DNA from: Hyphomicrobiales bacterium
GTDB taxonomy: Bacteria; Pseudomonadota; Alphaproteobacteria; Rhizobiales; Rhizobiaceae
Length of the DNA stretch: 64,000 nucleotides
Direction: 5' to 3'
Assembly (NCBI GenBank): GCA_900467185.1
Contig: UBPA01000010.1
Coordinates: forward strand, 59,569-123,568
The translations under genes were made by a program, and so were the position numbers. Positions 27,761 through 35,574 of this stretch are shown here, one piece after another; the stretch's first letter is position 1, and every line of letters starts with the position of its first letter. The notes beneath the pieces were generated by a model. The model was given only the letters and a program-made list of their open reading frames with translations, made no database searches and was not told where the DNA came from.

Positions 27761-27774
27761 TAAGTTATAACTTA
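27761..27774. promoter_or_regulatory. 14-base perfect palindrome upstream of the basic secreted protein
   Basis: TAAGTTATAACTTA reads the same on both strands and sits 12 bases upstream of the ATG at 27748. It is an AT-only-centred island in GC-rich DNA. It may be an operator overlapping the -10 element or the ribosome site. Confidence 0.45.
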
Positions 27775-27988
27775 CCATGCGCCTTGGCGGATGAATGGGG
27801 TGTGAACTGACGGTTCAGGCACGGGGTGTGGGCAGGGCTGCGGCGGCGACAGACCAGCACGGCGTGTGCAGCACACCACCTGAACGTCGCCCTTGGCCAA
27901 TGCTTTACATAGATGCCTCCCGCCTCTTTCCGGTCCTTGAACTTCCCGTGTGCGGTCTCACCTTTATCCGACACAACAGGAGGTCAGG

Positions 27989-28177
27989 ATGAGCGAAGTG
28001 CGGTATGGGGTGCGGCAGGAGCGGGGTGGGGGCTGGACGGTGGTCGATGAGGTGACCGGGTTGCCGGCGGCGTCGGATGGGCGGGATTTGAGCGGGCTCG
28101 AGCGGGAGGATGCGCGCGATATTGCGGATGTCCTGAACCGGGACGACCGGTCGCGGCGGCGGAGCGCGTTGGTGTAG
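27989..28177 (+). CDS. Small hypothetical protein
   Basis: A 62-residue soluble, charged protein: MSEVRYGVRQERGGGWTVVD, then a Leu/Asp/Arg-rich helix ending DDRSRRRSALV. No domain recognised. A strong AGGAGG (27978-27983) five bases before the ATG at 27989 supports translation. The GGGWTVVDEVTGLPA stretch suggests a small beta-hairpin as in other rhizobial orphan proteins, but this is only appearance. Confidence 0.6.
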   Translation: MSEVRYGVRQERGGGWTVVDEVTGLPAASDGRDLSGLEREDARDIADVLNRDDRSRRRSALV

Positions 28178-28328
28178 GCGGGAAACCTCGAGGCGCTGCG
28201 GCGTTGCCTGTGGAGGCGAGATCACGTTTTGGCGATGGGGGCGCGTTCGGCAACTGCGCGATATCGCGATGTGCCGGTATGCGCTAGGTTGCGCCGACGA
28301 TGCCGAGCACGCGGGCCCTGGAGTGATG

Positions 28329-28559
28329 ATGCAGACGCCGGATTTCATACCTCGCCAATTGTTGCCGGATCCTGTGGAGGAGAGCGCCAACCGGCTCGCG
28401 GAGCACGTGGCCGGCGTTCATATGGAAACCGGCGAATTCAGCATCATGACGATCACGGTCGAGGATGTCGTGATCGACGGCGTCGATATGGGCGACTACG
28501 AGGTCATCGTTCGCCAGGTCAAGGCGCCGGAGTTTCTGGATCTCGACGCCGAGGAATAA
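28329..28559 (+). CDS. Small acidic hypothetical protein
   Basis: A 76-residue strongly acidic protein starting MQTPDFIPRQLLPDPVEESA and ending APEFLDLDAEE. No domain is recognised. GGAG (28320-28323) is five bases from the ATG at 28329 and two from the ATG at 28326, so I chose 28329. Composition (many Asp, Glu, Val) differs from shadow frames, which are Arg/Ala-rich, and supports real coding. No partner is nearby. Confidence 0.55.
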   Translation: MQTPDFIPRQLLPDPVEESANRLAEHVAGVHMETGEFSIMTITVEDVVIDGVDMGDYEVIVRQVKAPEFLDLDAEE

Positions 28560-29027
28560 CCGGACTGGCCGCGGTTTCGGGCTGGTCGGTCGGATTGTCT
28601 CATGATGCGATGCCACGTCGCTGGGGCCGCCGGCCATGATCCGGTGCTGCTCGCTGTGCCGGTGCGCGACAGCCGGGTGATGCGACGTCTCGTGCATCGC
28701 CGCGATGGTTCGCAATCGGGGGAAAGAGGCGCGCGGACGCTCTACAAACCGCGCGTGGCCAGACAATCGCACGGCAATCCTGAAGGCTTGGTAAAGATTG
28801 CAGCGCCGACTGCGGTTCTCGTCGGAGCTTCTCTCAAGCCGTTCATCTTCAATGGGTTTTTCTCTCAGATGCCGGCGGTGCCGAGTGGTCGCCCGCGATA
28901 TCGGCCGGCATGTGCCATGTCGAGACATCCGCGGCAGCTTCTTAACCGGCCGCATGCAGGGCGTTTGCCGGAAGGGCACAGGGCGTGTCATTCTGAACCT
29001 TGCACTTACATATCGGGAGACATTTCC
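28560..29027. other. 468-base stretch without a supported gene
   Basis: Open frames cross this region on both strands, including a 371-codon one on the minus strand, but all are Arg/His/Pro-rich with no ribosome site or domain. GC falls locally around 28780-28870. I see no RNA gene or repeat. Confidence 0.4.
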
Positions 29028-29276
29028 TTGGCGCAGGCATCCATGACAGTTTCCCCGGAAAGGGGTTCCGAAAAAGGCCCGGAACGCGAGGTCGATATCG
29101 TGACGAGCGCGGTCTTTTCGTGGTGCGCCGAAAGGCGGATCGGTTTGCGGACGCAGGCCGGCGTCAGTGCCGCAAGCGCTGCCATCGCGCTGTTCGAGCG
29201 CGGCTATCGCACGCCCGATGCGCTTTTTCATGCGCTTCACGGCCTGAGCGGCACGGAGACGGCGCATTACGGATGA
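29028..29276 (+). CDS. Small hypothetical protein
   Basis: An 82-residue protein with TTG start at 29028 supported by GGGAG (29015-29019), spacing eight; an ATG at 29043 is the alternative. The core EVDIVTSAVFSWCAERRI and ALFERGYRTPDALFHALH looks like a compact helical domain of small rhizobial proteins of unknown function. It lies 131 bases upstream of the acyl-CoA synthetase gene. Confidence 0.5.
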   Translation: MAQASMTVSPERGSEKGPEREVDIVTSAVFSWCAERRIGLRTQAGVSAASAAIALFERGYRTPDALFHALHGLSGTETAHYG

Positions 29277-29407
29277 GGCGTGACCGGGATCGCGGGCGTC
29301 CTTCTCGACGCCTGCTGTCGCGTGGCGGCGGTTGATTGATCTGCCGGCCGGGGCGGTGATAGGGTCGGAGGCTGCCGCCTTGTCGGCATCCTCTTCCAAG
29401 GCGGTTC

Positions 29408-31093
29408 ATGCGTCCGACGTTTTCCACCTATGAAGCTTTAATCCGGGATTTTGCCTGGAACATTCCGCACCGGTTCAACATCGGTGTGGCGGTCAGCGAT
29501 GCCTGGGCGGCACGGGCGCCGGAGCGGGTCTGCCTGCAGCACTTCAGCCCCGACGGCGATCACGAGGCGCTGACCTATGGTGCCTTTGCCGCGCGATCCT
29601 CCTCGGTTGCCGCCGGGCTTCTGGCGCGCGGGGTTCTCCCGGGAGAGCGTATCGCCATCCTGCTGCCGCAGGGTTTCGAGGCGGCGATCGCGCATGCGGC
29701 GATCTACAAGCTGGGTGGTGTCGCCCTGCCGCTGGCGCTGCTCTTCGGCGTGGAGGCTTTGGAGTATCGGTTGCGGGATGCGAGCGCCTGCGTCGTGGTC
29801 ACGGATCGTTCCGGGGCGTCGCGGCTCGCCGATATCAGGGCGCGGCTGCCGGATCTGCGGCTGGTCGTCTGCACGGATCGGGGCGCGGACGGGGGCAGGG
29901 GGGCAGACGATACGATCGGGTTCGATGTGCTGGCGGCCTCCGACGCCAGCGGCTTCGTTGCGGCGGATACCGGGCCGGACGATCCGGCCCTGATGATCTA
30001 CACCTCCGGCACGACCGGGCCGCCCAAGGGCGCGCTGCACGGGCATCGCGTCTTGCTCGGCCATCTCCCCGGCTTCCAGTTTCACCATGCCGGCCTGCCC
30101 CAAGCCGGCGATCGCATGTGGACGCCGGCCGACTGGGCCTGGGCGGGCGGGCTCTTGAATGCGCTGCTGCCGTCGCTCATGCTCGGTGTTCCCGTCGTGT
30201 CCTCCCCCGCGCAGAAGTTCGATCCGCATATGGCGTTCCGTATCCTGTCGGAGATGAAGGTGCGCAACGCCTTCATTCCGCCGACGGCCCTGCGGTTGAT
30301 GAAGGCGGTGGAGAACCCGAAGGCGCGGTACGCGTTCGACCTGCGAACCGTGGGGGCGGCGGGAGAGGCGCTGGGGAGCGAGACTTTCGAGCAGGCGTCC
30401 AAGGCGCTTGGCGTCGAGATCGCGGAGTTCTACGGGCAGACGGAATGCAACATCGTCATTTCCTCCAGTTCCGCCTATGGCGTTCGCAAGGCGGGGTCGA
30501 TGGGCAAGGCGGCGCCGGGCCATGTGGTCGAGATCATCGACGATGACGGGCATGTTCTGCCGCGCGGCCGGGTGGGGCAGGTCGCCGTGCGGCGGCCCGA
30601 TCCGGTGATGTTTCTCGGCTATTGGGGAAATGCGGCGGCGACGCAGGCGAAGTTCATCGGCGACTGGATGACGACCGGCGACCAGGCCGTGATGGACGAT
30701 GATGGCTATATCCGTTTTTTCGGGCGCGACGACGATGTCATCACCTCGTCGGGATTCCGGATCGGGCCGAGCGAGGTCGAGGATTGCCTGGTCGGCCATC
30801 CCGCCGTTCGCATGGCGGCCGTCATCGGCAAGCCGGATCCGGTTCGCACGGAAATCGTGAAAGCCTATGTGGTGCTGGCCGAGGGGCATACGGCGTCGGA
30901 CGTGCTGGCGGCCGCGCTGTCCGACTGGGTGAAGACGCGGCTGTCGATGCACGAATATCCGCGCGAGGTGGCGTTCGTGGATGCGCTGCCGCTGACGACG
31001 TCGGGCAAGATCATTCGGCGGCTGCTTCGGGACGCCGAGGTTCGCGCGGTGTCGACCGGGGCGGCGCCGGCCCTGGAGGAGGGTGCGGCCTAG
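29408..31093 (+). CDS. Acyl-CoA synthetase (AMP-binding, acetyl/medium-chain type)
   Basis: Adenylate-forming enzyme of 561 residues that activates a carboxylic acid with ATP and CoA. Motifs in order: YTSGTTGPPKGALHGH (P-loop), TPADWAWAGGL, EFYGQTECN, GDWMTTGDQAVMDDDGY (ATP ribose Asp), the FRIGPSEVED hinge and the catalytic Lys in LTTSGKIIRR. The close spacing and AWAGG motif resemble acetyl/medium-chain ACS; the acid is not predictable. It stands alone, convergent with the acyltransferase gene, 31 bases apart. Confidence 0.9.
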   Translation: MRPTFSTYEALIRDFAWNIPHRFNIGVAVSDAWAARAPERVCLQHFSPDGDHEALTYGAFAARSSSVAAGLLARGVLPGERIAILLPQGFEAAIAHAAIYKLGGVALPLALLFGVEALEYRLRDASACVVVTDRSGASRLADIRARLPDLRLVVCTDRGADGGRGADDTIGFDVLAASDASGFVAADTGPDDPALMIYTSGTTGPPKGALHGHRVLLGHLPGFQFHHAGLPQAGDRMWTPADWAWAGGLLNALLPSLMLGVPVVSSPAQKFDPHMAFRILSEMKVRNAFIPPTALRLMKAVENPKARYAFDLRTVGAAGEALGSETFEQASKALGVEIAEFYGQTECNIVISSSSAYGVRKAGSMGKAAPGHVVEIIDDDGHVLPRGRVGQVAVRRPDPVMFLGYWGNAAATQAKFIGDWMTTGDQAVMDDDGYIRFFGRDDDVITSSGFRIGPSEVEDCLVGHPAVRMAAVIGKPDPVRTEIVKAYVVLAEGHTASDVLAAALSDWVKTRLSMHEYPREVAFVDALPLTTSGKIIRRLLRDAEVRAVSTGAAPALEEGAA

Positions 31094-31124
31094 ACGGCAC
31101 TGCGGACTGTCGCGTTCGTCCGCC

Positions 31125-32405
31125 TTACCGGAAGCTCTTCGGTGTCAGCGCGCGCATCTTCTCGCGCAGCAGGCGGGCCATGTTGCGCGTGTTGCGGTAG
31201 AGGTGGAGCTGGGTCGCGACCTGGCGCACGTCGCGGTCGCGATTGGCGCGCAAGCCGATGACCAGCGTTCCCATCTCCTCGCGCTCTTCCCAGAACCGGC
31301 TCATGACCGGATGATCGGGCACGGCGCAGCTGTCGGATTTCAGGATGTTCGCATCGTCGAGATGCCACTCCGTCAGTTCGCTCAGCAGCAGCTTGCCGGG
31401 GGAGTAGCGGGCATAGGTCTCGTCATAGCCGGTCTTCCACGTATAGGCCTCGCCGCCCATCAGGAAGACCACCATCGAGGCGATGGCGACGCCGTCGAGA
31501 TCGATCGTGTGGATGCGCACGGCATCGGCTTGGGCAAGATTGGTGATCGCTTCGCGGGCGAACGCCGCGCGGTAGCGGTCCATGACGATCGCGGTTCGCT
31601 GGCGACCCTTCCAGCCGGAGGCTTCCAGCGCGAGGAATTCCTCCATGCGCAGGCGCACCTCTTCGGGCTGGCGGGCTACGGAATGGGTGACGGTGCCGAG
31701 GCGCGAGAGGAGGGTCCACTGGCGGCGCAGCTCACGCAGATGGGCGGGGCTGATCGCGCGACGCAGATAGGTTTCGCCATCGAGCCGGCTGTCGAGGATG
31801 GGCCGGCTGAACGTGTCGGTGACGGTGAGCGGCAGGTTGCGGCTGATGGCGACGGCGCGGGCGAGACGGGCCAGCGGCCCCTTCAGGCGGATATCGGGCA
31901 GCACCAGGATCGGCGGCAGGCCCGCATCGGGATTGGCCAGCGCATCGAACAGGTTGTCGAGCGTTTCCGCGGCCTCTTCCGTATCCAGGAGCGGCGTGCC
32001 GAGCGGACCGAAGGGATTGGACCAGGCGCGGATGATCGGCGAGCCGATGGCAAAGCCCGGCCTCTCCACGGAGAACGGCATCAGAAACCGCAGGCGGCTG
32101 CGCGTCTCGCTGCGGTCGCGGATGACGGCGAGCCGCACCACGCGATCCTCGAGCCGGGGCATGGCCGGGGCCAGGAAGCGGCCGGAAAAGAAGACGTTCG
32201 GCTCGATGGCGCGGTTGGAGAGGAAATCGAGTTCTTCCTGCAGGTCGTAGCCGGCGCGGGCAGGGTAAACGCAGAATTCGCGCCCCGGACGCCCGGTTCG
32301 CACCAGCGTGTCGGCCGGGATCTGGTCGCTGGCGAGCTGCCCGCGGCGGGGCAGCTGCGAGGGGCGACTGTTGGCGTCGGTCGGGAACTGGGGCGTGACG
32401 CTCAT
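31125..32405 (-). CDS. FemAB/CelD-like GNAT acyltransferase for polysaccharide
   Basis: Protein of 426 residues with a double-GNAT FemAB/CelD-like fold of the PF13480 type. Indicators are LRELRRQWTLLSRLG, the FLALEASGWKGRQRTAI block (the family's E-x-x-G-W-K-G core) and GVAIASMVVFLMGGEAYTWKTGYDE. Relatives act in cellulose or exopolysaccharide acylation. Its ATG overlaps the stop of the flippase gene by four bases (ATGA), so the two are coupled and probably serve the same glycan. Confidence 0.8.
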   Translation of the reverse strand: MSVTPQFPTDANSRPSQLPRRGQLASDQIPADTLVRTGRPGREFCVYPARAGYDLQEELDFLSNRAIEPNVFFSGRFLAPAMPRLEDRVVRLAVIRDRSETRSRLRFLMPFSVERPGFAIGSPIIRAWSNPFGPLGTPLLDTEEAAETLDNLFDALANPDAGLPPILVLPDIRLKGPLARLARAVAISRNLPLTVTDTFSRPILDSRLDGETYLRRAISPAHLRELRRQWTLLSRLGTVTHSVARQPEEVRLRMEEFLALEASGWKGRQRTAIVMDRYRAAFAREAITNLAQADAVRIHTIDLDGVAIASMVVFLMGGEAYTWKTGYDETYARYSPGKLLLSELTEWHLDDANILKSDSCAVPDHPVMSRFWEEREEMGTLVIGLRANRDRDVRQVATQLHLYRNTRNMARLLREKMRALTPKSFR

Positions 32406-33883
32406 GGTCGGCTGGCCTTTGCATCCATCGGTCGTGTCGTCGTCTGGTCCATAGCGGGAAGGGTGGCTTCGACGGTGTCGGACTGCGGGGCGGCAAAGGC
32501 AAAGAGCCGGATGCCGAAGGTGTGGCGCACGGCAAGGTGCAGCAATGTCGCCTCGACCATCATGGCGCCGGCCGTTGCCATGGCAGCGCCTGTCAGCCCG
32601 TAGACGGGAATGAGGGTGACGTTGAGCGCGAGATTGGCGGCAAGGGCTGCGGCGTAGAGCTTGACGCAGAGCGCCTGCTGGCCGCCCATGGTGAGCAGCG
32701 CCTCCGCCGGGCCGATCAGCGCCTTGGCCATGATGCCCGCAAAGAGGATTGCCATCAGCGGATAGCCGGAGAGAAAGGCGGGCCCGAAGAGGGAGAGAAG
32801 GAAACCGCCGGCTGCCAGAACGCAGCCGCCGACGACGAGCGACGGCCAGAAGCACCATCTGGCGCTTTCGATGGCGATGGCCGACAGCTGCAGCCGATCG
32901 GGCTTGCCCATGCCGGATTTCCCCATGGCCGCGGAGAAACGCGGCGCGGCGGCGGCCTTGACGGCGAACATCACGAAATGAACGAGCGCCATCGTCTTGG
33001 CGGCGGCAAAGTAGATCGCGACGCTTTCCGGATCGAGCGCGATGCCGACCAGCACGACATCGGAGTTCGTCAGCATGAAGCCGAAGCCTTCGATGAGGAA
33101 GATCGGCAGCGCGACGCGCAGCCAGGTGCGGAACTCGAGCCGCAGAGGGCCGGCGCGATAGCGTTTGCGCAGGCGCCAAGTGAGAATGAAGAACTGCCCG
33201 ACGCTCGTGACATAGGTGGCCAGCATGGCCGCGATCATCGCGGTCTGCGCGGTGGATGGCTGGCCGGCCCAGACGGCGCCGATCATGAAGGCGAGGATGA
33301 GCACGGGCCGGACGATGTAGGTGGGGCTGAGGGCCGAGACCGCCCAGCTATGTGCCCGCGAAGTGCCGTCCATGACGTCGCCGAGCGCGATCATCGGCAG
33401 GGCGAAGATGCCGAGATAGAGCGGCACGAGATAGTAGCCGTTGACGAGGTTTCCGAAGACGAACAGCCCGCCGATGCCCGCAACCGCGAGCACTGTGGCC
33501 GACAGAAGGGCGAAAATGCGCACCGTCGCCGTCATGCCGCGGATCTCGTCGAGCGCGTTGACGGCGTGATACTGCGGCACGAAGCGGATGATGGCGGTGT
33601 GGAAGCCGAGGCAGGAGAGGTTGCCGAACAGCACGACCAGCACCCAGACGAAAACGAAGATGCCGTATTCGAACTCGCCCATCATGCGGGCCATGATGAT
33701 CTGCGACACGAAGGCGATGCCGGCGCTGACCACGCGGATGGCGAAGGCGACGAGCGCCATGCGCTGGGCAAGGTGTTTCGGGTCATCGCTGGTGAGCAGC
33801 GGCTCCAGCCGGCGCATGTGCGGCAGGAGCCGGTCTTTCAGACCCGGCGGCAGAATTCGTTCTGCCGTTTGACACGCTGCCAT
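32402..33883 (-). CDS. Polysaccharide/lipid-carrier flippase (Wzx/MATE-like, MOP superfamily)
   Basis: Membrane protein of 493 residues with about 12-14 hydrophobic helices. AFAIRVVSAGIAFVSQIIMAR near the start and MGEFEYGIFVFVWVLVV are typical of Wzx/O-antigen flippases; it likely moves undecaprenyl-linked glycans across the inner membrane. The ATG at 33883 is preferred over a GTG six bases upstream. No glycosyltransferase or polymerase genes are adjacent, so the exported glycan must be made elsewhere. Confidence 0.85.
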   Translation of the reverse strand: MAACQTAERILPPGLKDRLLPHMRRLEPLLTSDDPKHLAQRMALVAFAIRVVSAGIAFVSQIIMARMMGEFEYGIFVFVWVLVVLFGNLSCLGFHTAIIRFVPQYHAVNALDEIRGMTATVRIFALLSATVLAVAGIGGLFVFGNLVNGYYLVPLYLGIFALPMIALGDVMDGTSRAHSWAVSALSPTYIVRPVLILAFMIGAVWAGQPSTAQTAMIAAMLATYVTSVGQFFILTWRLRKRYRAGPLRLEFRTWLRVALPIFLIEGFGFMLTNSDVVLVGIALDPESVAIYFAAAKTMALVHFVMFAVKAAAAPRFSAAMGKSGMGKPDRLQLSAIAIESARWCFWPSLVVGGCVLAAGGFLLSLFGPAFLSGYPLMAILFAGIMAKALIGPAEALLTMGGQQALCVKLYAAALAANLALNVTLIPVYGLTGAAMATAGAMMVEATLLHLAVRHTFGIRLFAFAAPQSDTVEATLPAMDQTTTRPMDAKASRP

Positions 33884-33983
33884 GAACACGAAACGCTACC
33901 CGACCTGTACGCAGTACGACAAGGCGGGATGATGCGGTATCGGCGTTAATATTCCGTTGGGATGGACGTTCGAATGGCAGGGA

Positions 33984-34625
33984 TTACGCCCGGCTCAACG
34001 CCACGTTGAGGCCGAGCCCGACGAGGATCGTGCCGCCGATCTTCTGCATCAGCCGCTCGGCCCGACCCGATGTGCGCAGCCGCGCGAGAACCGCTTCCGC
34101 AAGCAGGACGCAGACGATATCCGCCAGCGAAAACATCATGTTGACGATGGTGCCGAGCACGGCGAACTGAACCCAGACCGGGATGGTGGCCGCGGGATCG
34201 ACAAACTGCGGCAGGAAGGCGAGGAAGAAGATAGCCGTCTTCGGGTTCAATACCTCGACCATCATGCTCTCCACAAAGGCGCGGCGGGCGGATTTCGGGG
34301 CAGGGCCCGCCATGCCGTTCACGTCGCCGTCGCGGCGTGGCGGGGTGCGGAAGAGAGCGATGCCGAGATAGACGAGATAGGCGGCGCCGGCGAGCTTTAC
34401 GGCGAGATAGGCCGTCGGCACGGCCTCGAAGAGCATCGAAAGGCCGGCAGCAGCGGCGATCACGTGGACATAGCAGCCGAGATGGATCCCGAGCGTCGCC
34501 ATCAGGCCCGCCCGCCGGCTGGCTGCGACCGTGCGGGCCGCGACATAGAGCATGGCCGGGCCCGGCAGGAAGGCAAACAGGCCTGCGGTGATGAGGAACG
34601 GAAGGAAGAGATCCAGCGATGTCAT
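33984..34625 (-). CDS. LysE family amino-acid/metabolite exporter
   Basis: Six-helix exporter of 213 residues, RhtB/LysE superfamily. The N-terminal LFAFLPGPAMLYVAARTVA motif and the later EVLNPKTAIFFLAFLPQFVDP block are diagnostic. AAGGGG precedes the ATG at 34625. No adjacent LysR-type activator; substrate unknown. It lies downstream of the MBL hydrolase gene on the same strand. Confidence 0.92.
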   Translation of the reverse strand: MTSLDLFLPFLITAGLFAFLPGPAMLYVAARTVAASRRAGLMATLGIHLGCYVHVIAAAAGLSMLFEAVPTAYLAVKLAGAAYLVYLGIALFRTPPRRDGDVNGMAGPAPKSARRAFVESMMVEVLNPKTAIFFLAFLPQFVDPAATIPVWVQFAVLGTIVNMMFSLADIVCVLLAEAVLARLRTSGRAERLMQKIGGTILVGLGLNVALSRA

Positions 34626-34720
34626 GATGCGCCCCTTGAAAAAGACGATCATGCCGCAGGCGGAGACGTGCAGCAAGGCGGTTGCGTCGTTTGGCCGAAC
34701 GGCGGCCCGCATGTGCCGGG

Positions 34721-35545
34721 CTAGAGGCCCGTCATTCGAAAGCCTGTCTGCGCACGCTCGATCCGGCCGAAGCCGTGGAGATGGCCGCCGCCGACGATCC
34801 ATCCGTGGTCTGCGGCCTGTTCCAGCGCGACAAGGCGGGTGGTCGCGCTCTGCGCCGGGTCGAGATCGAAGACGAGGCCGAGCCTCGGATCGGCAAGCTG
34901 CAGCTCGGCAACGTGAAGCGCATCGGCGAGAAGCAGGAGATCGCGGTCGCCGCCCTGCAGGTGGTAGCCCATCTGGCCCGGCGTATGCCCGGGGAGGGCA
35001 ATGGCCTCGACGCCATCGAGGATCGGGCCGGGCGACAGGCTGCGGATTCTCGAGCCGTAGGCCTGTCGCATTTTGTCCGCGACGACGAAGCCGCCGCGGC
35101 GCGCCTCCGGCACGGTCTCGCGCAGGGCCGGATCGCCGAAGAAGGCCAGATCGACCTGCGGCACGAGGATCTCGGCATTGGGAAAAAAGGCGGTGCCGTC
35201 ATCGTTCAGGAGACCGTAGGCATGGTCGCCGTGAATGTGCGTGAGCAGGATGCGTGAAAAGCTCTCGGGCGTAAATCCGTTGGCCGCCATCGCAGCGCGG
35301 GCGTGGCCGAAGCCCGACCCCCAGGCCGTGCCGGCGCCGGTGTCGATCAGCATGTCGCCATCCGGGCCGCGAAGCGCGAATGCGTTGACATCCAGCATCG
35401 TGGAGGTCTTGCCCCACCCTTCGACGGCCGACGCGCAGGCGGCGGGGCCGTCGAGGTGGTGGAGATACTCGGCCTTGGCTTCGAAGAGGCCGTCGTTGAA
35501 GACGAAGATCTCGTAGCGGCCGATCTGCAGGGCTTCGTCCTTCAT
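34721..35545 (-). CDS. MBL-fold metallo-hydrolase
   Basis: Protein of 274 residues with the metallo-beta-lactamase fold. The HIHGDHAYG motif, MLIDTGAG, ALPGHTPGQMGYHL and GGGHLHGFG supply the metal ligands in order. It resembles the lactonase/quinone-type MBL proteins (AttM-like fold) but the substrate is not clear. It starts 29 bases downstream of the secA stop, so it may be a secA read-through partner. Confidence 0.85.
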   Translation of the reverse strand: MKDEALQIGRYEIFVFNDGLFEAKAEYLHHLDGPAACASAVEGWGKTSTMLDVNAFALRGPDGDMLIDTGAGTAWGSGFGHARAAMAANGFTPESFSRILLTHIHGDHAYGLLNDDGTAFFPNAEILVPQVDLAFFGDPALRETVPEARRGGFVVADKMRQAYGSRIRSLSPGPILDGVEAIALPGHTPGQMGYHLQGGDRDLLLLADALHVAELQLADPRLGLVFDLDPAQSATTRLVALEQAADHGWIVGGGHLHGFGRIERAQTGFRMTGL

Positions 35546-35574
35546 GCCGCGAACCCCTGCTCCGGTGTCGTGTC

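Noticed and set aside
28284..29399. 371-codon minus-strand open frame across the gene-poor patch
   Set aside because: Arg/His/Pro-rich, no ribosome site, overlaps two better supported small genes on the other strand.
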